Positions 43,153 to 51,219 of a stretch of DNA of 64,000 bases are shown here, piece by piece; the first letter of the stretch is position 1, and each line of letters starts with the position of its first letter. Below the pieces are notes generated by a model. That model was not told the origin of the DNA. It worked only from the letters and a program-made list of their open reading frames with translations, and did no database searches. The stretch is from NCBI RefSeq assembly GCF_003014595.1, contig NZ_PYGK01000022.1:1-64000 (forward strand), in the 5' to 3' direction. Origin of the DNA: Chitinophaga ginsengisoli (lineage in GTDB: Bacteria > Bacteroidota > Bacteroidia > Chitinophagales > Chitinophagaceae). The position numbers and the translations under genes are program-made.

Positions 43153-44742
43153 TCAATATAACTCAAGTATCCGCTCCACATTTATCTGCTCCAGGAAATA
43201 CTCATCATGCGACACCACGATAAGTGTCCCCTTATACTCATTCACCGCCACCGTAAGGATCTCTATATTCTGGATATCCAGGTTATTAGTCGGCTCGTCC
43301 AGCACTATAATATCGGGCGTTTTATCACTAATAGTCAGACAGCAAAGCATTAAACGCATTTTCTCACCACCACTGAGCGCACTGCAGGGCTTATCCCAAT
43401 AATCTTTGGTAAACAGGAAACGCGTAAGACGCGTCTTTATCTCATGCTCCTGTAAGGCTGCATCATTAAATCGCTGCGCCTGTTCATATACCTGTAGATT
43501 ATTATCGATCAAAGAATAATCCTGGTCAATATACACCGTCCTGTTATCAGCCCTGCTGGCTATTCCAGACGTAGGTTCCAGACTCCCCAGTATGATATTG
43601 ATCAGCGTTGTTTTACCCGAACCATTCAACCCTTTCAAGGCAATCCGTTCTCCACTCGTGATCTGAAATGTCAGCGGCTCTTTCCAGAGTAAGTGTTCAC
43701 CGTACTGATAATTGATATCATTCGCAGTAAATAATATCTTTCCCTTATGAAGTGTAGAATTGTCGAAGCCTAACTTCATTTTATCCATATCAGGCAACTC
43801 CTTTCGTAGTTCATTCAGACCCTGGGAAATAGCATCGACCTTTTCTGCATGAACGCCCTTCATACGTGCAGTACTCTTCTCTGCATTATTCCTGAAGGTA
43901 TTCATAGATATAGTGGGTAGTCCTGCTTTCTCCTGCTTTTTCTTACCGCGGGCGTCCAGCTTCTGCTGCTTTTCCGCCGTTTCCCGCTCTGTCTCTCTGG
44001 CTTTCCTTAATGCTTTTTCCTTACTTCTGATATCCTGGTCCAGTGCATTACTTTCGATCATTTTCTGTTCCCGGTAGAAATCATAATTGCCGCCGTAAAC
44101 AGTGATGCCACGTTTGCTTAATTCACAAACAGTATCCAGCAGGTTTAACAATTTCCTGTCATGACTGACTACAATCAAAGTACAGGAAGCAGACGCAATG
44201 AACTCATACAACAGTTCTCTGCCTGCTCTGTCGAGATGATTACTCGGTTCGTCTAACAAGACTATTTCGGGCTGATGAATGGCAATCCCTGCCAGAAAAA
44301 CCTTCGTTTTCTGTCCGCCGCTAAGCGTATCCATCTTCCGGTGAAGGTCCAGCGCTTCCAGCCCCCAATGGATCAGCGCGTCCATACTTCTCTCCTCAAT
44401 GGTCCAATCATCATTTAACACCGTTAGATTCTCTTCTGTTACATTACCATCTAGAATCTCGTGCAGCGCTTTTAATCTTTTCTCAATCTGCAAGGCCTGT
44501 GCAACGGTAATATCGTTGTACTGACCAAAAAGCTGTGGTATGTAATATGGTACAGTATCGACCTGCATAGCGCCGCCTGATGGCTGCAGCACACCAGCCA
44601 TAATTTTCAGCAGGGTAGATTTACCTGCGCCATTATTGCCAATAAGTGCAATCTTATCTTGCCTGTTAATAGTCAGATTGATATTGTCGAATAATAAATC
44701 TTTGTTGGGATGGGTATACGTGAGATTTTGCAGAAATAACAT
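43153..44742 (-). CDS. ABC-F family ATP-binding protein
   Basis: The 529-residue protein has two ABC domains in one chain and no membrane part. Domain 1: GNNGAGKST, LSGGQKTK, LLDEPSNHLD. Domain 2: GLNGSGKTT, LSGGEKMR, VLDEPTNNLD. The linker (about 240-320) is long, charged and coiled-coil, as in ribosome-acting ABC-F proteins of the EttA/Uup/antibiotic-target-protection type. Which member it is cannot be told. A good ribosome site (AAAGAAAGGA) precedes the ATG. Confidence 0.92.
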   Translation of the reverse strand: MLFLQNLTYTHPNKDLLFDNINLTINRQDKIALIGNNGAGKSTLLKIMAGVLQPSGGAMQVDTVPYYIPQLFGQYNDITVAQALQIEKRLKALHEILDGNVTEENLTVLNDDWTIEERSMDALIHWGLEALDLHRKMDTLSGGQKTKVFLAGIAIHQPEIVLLDEPSNHLDRAGRELLYEFIASASCTLIVVSHDRKLLNLLDTVCELSKRGITVYGGNYDFYREQKMIESNALDQDIRSKEKALRKARETERETAEKQQKLDARGKKKQEKAGLPTISMNTFRNNAEKSTARMKGVHAEKVDAISQGLNELRKELPDMDKMKLGFDNSTLHKGKILFTANDINYQYGEHLLWKEPLTFQITSGERIALKGLNGSGKTTLINIILGSLEPTSGIASRADNRTVYIDQDYSLIDNNLQVYEQAQRFNDAALQEHEIKTRLTRFLFTKDYWDKPCSALSGGEKMRLMLCCLTISDKTPDIIVLDEPTNNLDIQNIEILTVAVNEYKGTLIVVSHDEYFLEQINVERILELY

Positions 44743-44923
44743 AATTCCTTTCTTTTTAAAGCCAATAAATCCAGCTCCTCCCTCAGCGGGAAGCGCTACT
44801 TATCTTTTTTGAAAGAAATTATATCTCACATTGATGGGTCTCGTTCGTTAATTTCTGCAAACTTAAATACTTTTTTTTACTTTTTTTCATTTCGCGTAGG
44901 GGTAATCCTTTCTCTGCATTGTC

Positions 44924-44931
44924 TACCTTCG
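44924..44931 (+). promoter_or_regulatory. -7-like box before the ECF sigma gene
   Basis: TACCTTCG is one base off TAnnTTTG. The same octamer precedes the 51-residue basic protein at 48914. It supports a sigma start well after the ATG at 44809. Confidence 0.4.
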
Positions 44932-44961
44932 ACGACAAATTATAAGCGCGAGGCCTTGGAA

Positions 44962-45537
44962 GTGGTAAAAGAGTCAAAAAAAGACAACGGGCTATTGGAA
45001 CAGTACTTCTTTGAGTATTTTGAAGTATTGCATACCTATGCCTATACCATACTGAAAGACAATGACGAGGCGAAAGATGTAGTACAGTCCGTTTTTATGC
45101 AACTATGGCAGAAAAGAGATGTCCTGACCATCAAACAGTCTGTTCGTTCCTACCTGTATGTCGCTACCCACAACCATTGCCTGAATTATATAAAAAGCAG
45201 GAAAATACGGCAACAACATTATGATCAGTTTGCCTCCGGCGAACAGGACGTTACCACCACACTGGAAGAACATATCGCACTGGCAGACCTGAAAAAGGAA
45301 GTCCTGGCAGCTATGAAAACACTACCGGATAAATGCCGGGAAATATTCTACAAGAGCAGATTTGAAGAGAAAAGTTATACCGAAATCGCTGAAGAACTCA
45401 ATATATCTGTTAAAACTGTCGAAGCACAAATGGGCAAAGCACTGCGTATTTTACGGACTATCCTATCCGGCAAGACGTTCTTCTGGCTCATGATAAGCTG
45501 TCACTTATTGACTGGAATAAACAAACTTATTCAATAG
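44962..45537 (+). CDS. ECF-type RNA polymerase sigma-70 factor
   Basis: The frame is open from ATG 44809, but the first 50 codons are not protein-like and a promoter-like box lies at 44924, so I prefer GTG 44962 (191 residues). Sigma region 2: FEVLHTYAYTILKDNDEAKDVVQ and VFMQLWQKRD; region 4: MKTLPDKCREIFYKSRFEEK, SYTEIAEELNISVKTVEAQM. This is the Bacteroidota FecI-like ECF group. The anti-sigma gene follows by 2 bp. The start codon is the main doubt. Confidence 0.88.
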   Translation: MVKESKKDNGLLEQYFFEYFEVLHTYAYTILKDNDEAKDVVQSVFMQLWQKRDVLTIKQSVRSYLYVATHNHCLNYIKSRKIRQQHYDQFASGEQDVTTTLEEHIALADLKKEVLAAMKTLPDKCREIFYKSRFEEKSYTEIAEELNISVKTVEAQMGKALRILRTILSGKTFFWLMISCHLLTGINKLIQ

Positions 45538-45539
45538 TT

Positions 45540-46493
45540 ATGGCACAGAGAGCTAAAAATATTATTGTAAATGACGACTTGCTATCAAAATATTTCTCCG
45601 GTGAAGCGTCACCGGAAGAAGCCATGGCCATTGATGACTGGAAACTCAGCAATGAGAACAACCGGCAGGAATTTGCCGCATTGTGGTCTGCCTGGAATCA
45701 GACTTCACTACGCTCTCATACAATAGGTGATATACAAACTGCCTGGCAGGAATTGTTGCCGCTTCCTAAAAAGTTACCGTCCAGACGTACCATATTGCTC
45801 AGATGGACAGCAGCTGCATCCGTGCTTCTCTTCATAGCTATTTCAGGCGTATTATTTTTTAAGACAAATAATACGCCAAAGCAAAATACAGTCACGGCCG
45901 CTCTGCATACAACTATACAACAGGCACTTCCATGCGGGTCGCAGGTAACTATTTCCCCCGGTAGCAGCATCACTTACCCTGTGTCACTTGCAGGTAATGA
46001 AAGACATGTAATACTGAAGGGCAGTGGTTATTTCGATGTGAAGCCCTTGCCGGATAAGCCATTCATTATAACTGCAGGCCCCGTAAATATAAAAGTACTG
46101 GGTACTGCCTTTCATGTAACTGACACAGATACTGCGATCACGATAAAAGTAATCAGCGGTAAGGTACTCGTGTCCGCTGCAGCACAACAAATCATCATTT
46201 CCGGTGGAGAAACAGGCAGCTATCTGAAGAAAGAGAAACAGCTGGCACGTGAACCGGAACAACGCAGCTTTCATTTCGATAATGAAGACCTGTCAGTAGT
46301 GATAGCAACATTGTCTAAGGCTTATCATAAGAAAATAATCATCCGGGATCCTGAGATTGCCTCCCTCAAGATTTCCAGCAATTTTGACAACAAACCACTT
46401 GGCTATATACTGGAGGTAATTGCCATCACACTTAATGTAAAATATACTTCCAATCTAAACAACGATGAGATCTATTTCGAGAAAGCGAACTAA
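45540..46493 (+). CDS. FecR-family anti-sigma factor
   Basis: The 317-residue protein has an N-terminal cytoplasmic part (LLSKYFSGEASPEEAMAIDDW), a single membrane helix (about 84-106), the FecR domain (GSQVTISPGSSITYPVSL, VKVLGTAFHVTDTD, ISGKVLVSAAAQQ) and the C-terminal DUF4974 domain (FHFDNEDLSVVIATLSKAY). It holds the sigma factor and receives the signal from an outer-membrane protein in the periplasm. The last 29 bp overlap the next gene. Confidence 0.93.
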   Translation: MAQRAKNIIVNDDLLSKYFSGEASPEEAMAIDDWKLSNENNRQEFAALWSAWNQTSLRSHTIGDIQTAWQELLPLPKKLPSRRTILLRWTAAASVLLFIAISGVLFFKTNNTPKQNTVTAALHTTIQQALPCGSQVTISPGSSITYPVSLAGNERHVILKGSGYFDVKPLPDKPFIITAGPVNIKVLGTAFHVTDTDTAITIKVISGKVLVSAAAQQIIISGGETGSYLKKEKQLAREPEQRSFHFDNEDLSVVIATLSKAYHKKIIIRDPEIASLKISSNFDNKPLGYILEVIAITLNVKYTSNLNNDEIYFEKAN

Positions 46494-47949
46494 CCTGCTT
46501 TTGTTCTGTATTCTATTGCTCACATTCACCGGTAACCTATATGCACAACAGTATGAAAAAGCCATTGTAAAAATATCACAAACGCCTGTTGACATTACAT
46601 CCCTGGCAAAAACAATTGCGAAACAAACCGGCTTGCAGTATTCCCTGAATATGCAAAATGCATCGCTACGGAAACATATTACTTTAAAAACAGGCAACTG
46701 GCATTTGTCCGATATATTAAAGCAGGTACAGCAACAGGCAGGACTTAATTACAGGATACTTGGTGACCATATTCTTTTCATGGACTATCAGCCACCTGTG
46801 AACAAAAGCATTACCACCAGCACAACAGGTGTTCCATCGCTACCATCAAATGCCATAAACCAGTCATTAAAAGCAGGCAACGATAAGGCTTCCAAAGCAG
46901 TGAAGTCATCAACATCATCTGCCAGTCAATTAAAAAGTACCGCTAAAACTACTACGGTAACAAACGTTACGAAAAATACATCCTCAGAGAAAACAAACAT
47001 ATCCAAAGCAACTGCAAAAACAGTTCCTGCTACAAAAGCGAGTCAGACAGCAGACAGCTCCGATGCCGGAGCTACCAGCAACACTACCACGCCTGCCAGG
47101 AAACAGGACTCCATCACTTCTTCATCAAAGGGGATAAGCGCTGTTGGAAGCCAGGCCATTGATAATAAGGGTAGTCTATTACTACCCTTGCCACCCGCAT
47201 ATACCGTGTCCAGCTATACCCCAAAAATGTTTTCGCTGACACTATTTGACAATACAGATAATACCAACAATAAAACAACACCCGTTATCAGGAATACCGT
47301 TCAACCGCTTATGAAAAGCATCGCCATGGCAAAAGAGAAAAAGCAAAAAGAGCATAATGGCAGACAGCGGAACAGATCATCCGGGGCTGAAAGAATAAAC
47401 GCTGATGATGTAGCATGGTATCAACCAACTGTGAAAACAGGATTCAGCACAGATGAGATATTATATCTCAATGCATCACTCATGGCAGGCATAAAATATG
47501 TTTATGGTATCATTTCTTACGGTTACGCATTTCCCGGCGGACGTTTCCGCTGGGGAGCAGGTATTCCCCTCAGATTGAATGAAACACAACAATTGAGTGT
47601 CATTTTTACCACAGGCACATTGAACAGAAGAACTTCGCCTGATTCTGCCATCATCTATGGGGTGAAGGAACAACTGACACGTTACGGTGCAGGATGGTCT
47701 AAAACAGTGAGTCCACGTATAACCTTCCAGGCACAGTTCCATTACAACATACTCAAAAAAACATCCGACTCCACCTCGGTGTATGCACAGACCAAGGCGG
47801 GCGATTATCAGCATTTCGGCTATGGCAAAGCCCCTTATACACTCAGCGAAAGCTACGGTGCCTATTCATATGGGCAAAACTATAGTACAGCAGGCGACTT
47901 CAAGCGATGGATCGGTATACAGCTTTCCTTGTTCTACAAAATATTCTAA
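46465..47949 (+). CDS. STN-domain protein with Ser/Thr/Lys linker and small beta-barrel-like C-terminus
   Basis: The 494-residue protein has a signal peptide (about 1-27, LYAQQ), an STN domain at 28-105 (KISQTPVDITSLAKTIAKQT, LKTGNWHLSDILKQVQQQ), a low-complexity linker (about 110-300, rich in Ser, Thr, Ala, Lys) and a C-terminal part of about 175 residues with alternating aromatic/polar strands ending SLFYKIF, as in outer-membrane barrels. STN domains normally cap TonB-dependent receptors and talk to FecR. Here there is no plug, no TonB box and no SusC barrel. It overlaps the FecR gene, so it is the likely signal input of this sigma system. Confidence 0.75.
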   Translation: MRSISRKRTNLLLFCILLLTFTGNLYAQQYEKAIVKISQTPVDITSLAKTIAKQTGLQYSLNMQNASLRKHITLKTGNWHLSDILKQVQQQAGLNYRILGDHILFMDYQPPVNKSITTSTTGVPSLPSNAINQSLKAGNDKASKAVKSSTSSASQLKSTAKTTTVTNVTKNTSSEKTNISKATAKTVPATKASQTADSSDAGATSNTTTPARKQDSITSSSKGISAVGSQAIDNKGSLLLPLPPAYTVSSYTPKMFSLTLFDNTDNTNNKTTPVIRNTVQPLMKSIAMAKEKKQKEHNGRQRNRSSGAERINADDVAWYQPTVKTGFSTDEILYLNASLMAGIKYVYGIISYGYAFPGGRFRWGAGIPLRLNETQQLSVIFTTGTLNRRTSPDSAIIYGVKEQLTRYGAGWSKTVSPRITFQAQFHYNILKKTSDSTSVYAQTKAGDYQHFGYGKAPYTLSESYGAYSYGQNYSTAGDFKRWIGIQLSLFYKIF

Positions 47950-47958
47950 GCATTATTT

Positions 47959-47996
47959 AATGCCGGAAATGACTGTATAAGCCATTATCCGGCATT
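47959..47996. terminator. bidirectional hairpin between the STN protein and 2OG oxygenase genes
   Basis: AATGCCGGA pairs with TCCGGCATT; further partial pairing lies inside (AATGAC/GCCATT). Confidence 0.7.
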
Positions 47997-48008
47997 CCTA
48001 CAGGGTGG

Positions 48009-48821
48009 TCAGGATCTTAATTTGTTGTAAGCATGCATCAACACCGGCGGCACGAAGTCTTTCAGACCTAATCTAATCCCTTTCTTAAAATCTTCTGTGC
48101 GGTGTCTCCTGATCTTAAACAATGTTGTATGACTTCCCAAAGTAGGATCTATCTCCTCTTCAGGGCGCCCATTTGTGTAATAATATAACGCAATAGATTT
48201 CCTTGTACGGTCTTCAGGACAATTCAGGGCATCCGGATGTCCATGATAGGAATAGGACGTAGTACTGAAAATAGCCATCCTGTTAAACAGCGGCAATATC
48301 TTCACTTCTGCCTTTTCCATATTTCTGTCCCACAGTTCAAAATGACCACCATAACTCTCCTCCCAATCCTTGTTCAGGTATATCAGTACATTTAAACGGC
48401 GGTCAAGATTTGTAATGGGATGTTTGTTGAAATCGGCATGTATCTTCAGTAATCCACCTCTGACAATCTGATGCAAACCGCCGCCTTCCAGGTAAGGATC
48501 GGGTATTAATCCCCTTATACCTGTCAGCTCTTCCAGAAAATTAAGGAAGGGACGGGAGTTCAATGAATAGATAAAATGTCGCGTGAATGCACCGTAATTA
48601 CTTTCATCTTTTAATGCCAGCTTCAATTCCTGCGCATTACTGTATCGCTGCCAGTGCGCACCATTCGCTCCGGGAAATTCATCCAGTACGTTATTCAGCG
48701 CCTCCTCCGGAAAAACATTATCCAGGTATATATGCGGGAAAGGGTTTCCTTCTGCATATCTCTGCTTGTTGCTACTGGCAAGCGTCTGCAGTGTAGGAAC
48801 ATCTGGTATGTAGTAATTCAT
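48009..48821 (-). CDS. 2OG-Fe(II) oxygenase family protein
   Basis: The start at 48821 gives 270 residues beginning MNYYIPDVPTLQTLASSNKQ; the upstream in-phase codons lie inside an inverted repeat. The iron ligands are in KIHADFNKHP (HxD) and SYSYHGHPD (distal His), with the 2-oxoglutarate Arg in RTRKSIALYYYT. It is like the prolyl-hydroxylase-type enzymes near sugar and lipopolysaccharide genes. The substrate is unknown. There is no signal peptide. Confidence 0.88.
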   Translation of the reverse strand: MNYYIPDVPTLQTLASSNKQRYAEGNPFPHIYLDNVFPEEALNNVLDEFPGANGAHWQRYSNAQELKLALKDESNYGAFTRHFIYSLNSRPFLNFLEELTGIRGLIPDPYLEGGGLHQIVRGGLLKIHADFNKHPITNLDRRLNVLIYLNKDWEESYGGHFELWDRNMEKAEVKILPLFNRMAIFSTTSYSYHGHPDALNCPEDRTRKSIALYYYTNGRPEEEIDPTLGSHTTLFKIRRHRTEDFKKGIRLGLKDFVPPVLMHAYNKLRS

Positions 48822-48827
48822 AGAATG

Positions 48828-48860
48828 ATAGGTGACATTGGTTAGAACAATGCCACCTAT
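48828..48860. promoter_or_regulatory. inverted repeat just before the 2OG oxygenase start
   Basis: ATAGGTGACATTG and CAATGCCACCTAT pair over 13 bases with one mismatch around GTTAGAA. It ends 7 bases before the ATG, so it can be an operator or an mRNA hairpin that hides the ribosome site. Confidence 0.55.
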
Positions 48861-48913
48861 ACGACAATTCAATTTATCAACTACCCTTACTCAGATGAAA
48901 TTTATTTTTTATT

Positions 48914-48921
48914 TACCTTCG
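48914..48921 (+). promoter_or_regulatory. -7-like box before the 51-residue protein
   Basis: TACCTTCG, 19 bases before the ATG at 48941; the same octamer precedes the ECF sigma gene. Confidence 0.4.
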
Positions 48922-48940
48922 TCAGACTATTTAAATCCCC

Positions 48941-49096
48941 ATGGCTTACAAAAGAAAAGGACATCTTACTGTGGTAATGGAATATTGCACACATCTGCGC
49001 AGTTTTTTGCATAGAAGGTACTGGAAAGGAGAAAGAAAAGCCGGTAAGAAATTAATAAGAAAGGAACTAATGGAATACAGGAAACCGGCAGCTTAA
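48941..49096 (+). CDS. small very basic protein (51 residues)
   Basis: The frame runs ATG 48941 to TAA 49094-49096 and encodes a peptide with about 15 Lys/Arg and few acids: YKRKGHLTVVMEYCTHLRSF, then HRRYWKGERKAGKKLIRKEL. It is predicted helical. A promoter-like box lies at the right distance. It overlaps the stop of the LytTR gene by 4 bp on the other strand. It may bind nucleic acid or the ribosome. No family is recognised. Confidence 0.55.
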   Translation: MAYKRKGHLTVVMEYCTHLRSFLHRRYWKGERKAGKKLIRKELMEYRKPAA

Positions 49097-49845
49097 CTCA
49101 ACCATTTCCTCAAGGCATTTGATTTTTCCCTGCTCACCATCACTTCCTCCGTTGGAGGAAACAGGTCCAGTTTCAACTTACCATTAAATACCTGGTGGAT
49201 CTTTTGTATAGCCCCGGCAGATACAATGTATTGCCTGGTTGCCCTGAAGAAATCCCTGGGGTTCAATTCCTGTTCCAGCTCTTCCAGGGTCTGATCGATT
49301 GTATAACGGTCTCCCTGGTTAGTGACCAGGTACACCAGTTTGTGTTCAGAAAAGAAATAAGCGATATTGGGTACCATGACCGGTATCAGCATATCCCGGT
49401 AAGATACCAGAAAACGGGAACGGTATACCACTTCCCGGTGCTGCATTTTCTTAATCACCTCCAGGAGGTCAGGAGTATCTGCGTTCTTAACCAGCCCCTT
49501 GATCCTTGTGATGCTTTTTTCGAGTTGGGCTTCTTCCAATGGTTTCAGTAGATAATCAATACCATTCACTTCAAAGGCCTTCAGTGCATATTCATCATAA
49601 GCTGTAATAAAAATTACATGCGACCGGATCTGCACATGATCGAAGATCTCGAAGCTCAATCCATCTGTCAGTTTAATATCCATGCAGATAATATCAGGAT
49701 GTTCATGCTTTTCCAACCATTCTATGCTCGCCTGAACGGTTTGCAGCTCGCCAATGATCTCAATCTGCTTATCGATCTGCCATAACAGCTTTTTCAACCT
49801 CGCCGCATTAGGTAACTCGTCTTCAATGATCAGTATGCTCAACAT
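49093..49845 (-). CDS. LytTR-family response regulator
   Basis: The product (250 residues from ATG 49845; ATG 49857 is also open) has a receiver domain (LSILIIEDELPNAARLKKLL, phospho-acceptor Asp in DIICMDIKL, VIFITAYDEYALKAFEVNGI, DYLLKPL with the Lys) and a C-terminal LytTR DNA-binding domain (YFFSEHKLVYLVTNQGDRYT, FFRATRQYIVS). It is the partner of the histidine kinase gene upstream, whose end it overlaps. Confidence 0.93.
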   Translation of the reverse strand: MLSILIIEDELPNAARLKKLLWQIDKQIEIIGELQTVQASIEWLEKHEHPDIICMDIKLTDGLSFEIFDHVQIRSHVIFITAYDEYALKAFEVNGIDYLLKPLEEAQLEKSITRIKGLVKNADTPDLLEVIKKMQHREVVYRSRFLVSYRDMLIPVMVPNIAYFFSEHKLVYLVTNQGDRYTIDQTLEELEQELNPRDFFRATRQYIVSAGAIQKIHQVFNGKLKLDLFPPTEEVMVSREKSNALRKWLS

Positions 49846-50896
49846 GTTCCTTTTCATTTTTCTTCATCAATGGTATCTTCACTTCAAAATAGTTGTCAGT
49901 ATTGCTAATGACAGGTTTATTACCACTTAGCAGCAGATAACGCTGGGTGATGTTTTTTAGTCCCAGCTGTGCTCCTGGTTCCTGTATGCGCTTCGGATTC
50001 TTGTTATTACGAACCACAAGCCACTTATTATCTGCCATGTAAATATCGATAATCAGCGGCGAATCATTCGTAAACTGATTATGCTTAATCGCATTTTCAA
50101 TGAGTAATTGTAAAGTCAGCGGAGCAATATCGCTTTGCAGATGCTCTACTTCCTGTGATATATTGATGCGAATAGCCTGACCATACCTGATCTGGTGCAG
50201 GAAAAGGATATTCCTGATAAAATCGAGTTCTACCGCTATAGAGATAGTATTCTGTGTCCGGTTAGTCAGCATATAACGATAGATGGAAGATAACTTCACC
50301 ACATAGTTAACAGATAAGGAAGGATTTTCCTCTATCAGGGAAGTGAGTGCGCTCAGGTTATTAAACAGGAAGTGCGGGTCCAGTTGCAGTTTCAGGGCGT
50401 CCAGCTGTGCCTGAACAGCCAGCTCGTTCAATTTAAATGCCTCCAGGCGTGCATTATTCAGTTTGTTGATAAGATGTTCTGCCGCAAAGATGGAGGTGAT
50501 CACCAGGCAATAGATCATCCCGGTAATCGAAGACTGGCGGTAGAGTAGCTGGTTAAATGCGAACTTCTCCGGGAAAGGGACATGGAAAAAAAGGTAAAGC
50601 ACAAGGAGGATGATACCCATGTGAGATATTAGCTGTACCATGAAACGCATTCTCATGTTCCGTTCCCATGGCAACCTGCGATGCAGCACATAGGTCAGCC
50701 AGATACCGGTTTCTATCACCAGCAGGGGGAACAACCAGGATACCAGTGTGTTGACGATAAAATCAAATACTGTGAATTGTCTCCAGGCGTTGAAGGTTCG
50801 CTCGTAGGGGTTGATCAGGAAAAATATCAGGTTGGTAAGCAAACAAAAAATAGGATAGCCATAAAGTCTTAAGAATTTATAGTTGGATGTAGCCAT
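49823..50896 (-). CDS. LytS/YehU-type sensor histidine kinase
   Basis: The 357-residue protein has four membrane helices (about 10-30, 45-70, 85-105, 120-140), a short coiled segment and the His_kinase domain with LKLQLDPHFLFNNLSALTSL (phospho-acceptor His), then ENAIKHNQF as the ATP-binding N box and GLKNITQRYLLL. This kinase class pairs with LytTR regulators. There is no periplasmic sensor domain, so it may sense the membrane. The stop overlaps the regulator gene by 23 bp. Confidence 0.93.
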   Translation of the reverse strand: MATSNYKFLRLYGYPIFCLLTNLIFFLINPYERTFNAWRQFTVFDFIVNTLVSWLFPLLVIETGIWLTYVLHRRLPWERNMRMRFMVQLISHMGIILLVLYLFFHVPFPEKFAFNQLLYRQSSITGMIYCLVITSIFAAEHLINKLNNARLEAFKLNELAVQAQLDALKLQLDPHFLFNNLSALTSLIEENPSLSVNYVVKLSSIYRYMLTNRTQNTISIAVELDFIRNILFLHQIRYGQAIRINISQEVEHLQSDIAPLTLQLLIENAIKHNQFTNDSPLIIDIYMADNKWLVVRNNKNPKRIQEPGAQLGLKNITQRYLLLSGNKPVISNTDNYFEVKIPLMKKNEKEHVEHTDH

Positions 50897-50945
50897 AATA
50901 TGTGAGACTTTTACCAGGCTACACTATCCTATTGTTATAATATGT

Positions 50946-51098
50946 TTATTTGAATGACACGCGGCGAACAGGTCTTGTCAGCAAATCCCATATTATATAT
51001 AGTATGCCTAATGATAAAACAGATAAAACGATTTTAATAATACTCAGCAATTTACCTATTTTATACAGCTGTGACGCGTAGTGCAATGTATTTGTCAT
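50946..51098 (-). CDS. small single-helix membrane protein (50 residues)
   Basis: ATG at 51098 follows a good ribosome site (AAAGGAAACAGTC on the minus strand) and gives 50 residues with one strong membrane helix (IKIVLSVLSLGILYIIWDLL) and a basic C-terminus (TRPVRRVSFK). The longer in-phase frame to 51245 overlaps the PQQ dehydrogenase end and is less likely. It lies between the dehydrogenase and kinase genes on the same strand. Confidence 0.55.
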   Translation of the reverse strand: MTNTLHYASQLYKIGKLLSIIKIVLSVLSLGILYIIWDLLTRPVRRVSFK

Positions 51099-51219
51099 GA
51101 CTGTTTCCTTTATTTGACAGCAATTTGCCCCAAATACCAGAAAATTACCGGTCAATCTGACTGAACTTACAAAAATCACTACTGAACTTAAATTATCGCA
51201 TACTGAAGTGAACAGGTAA

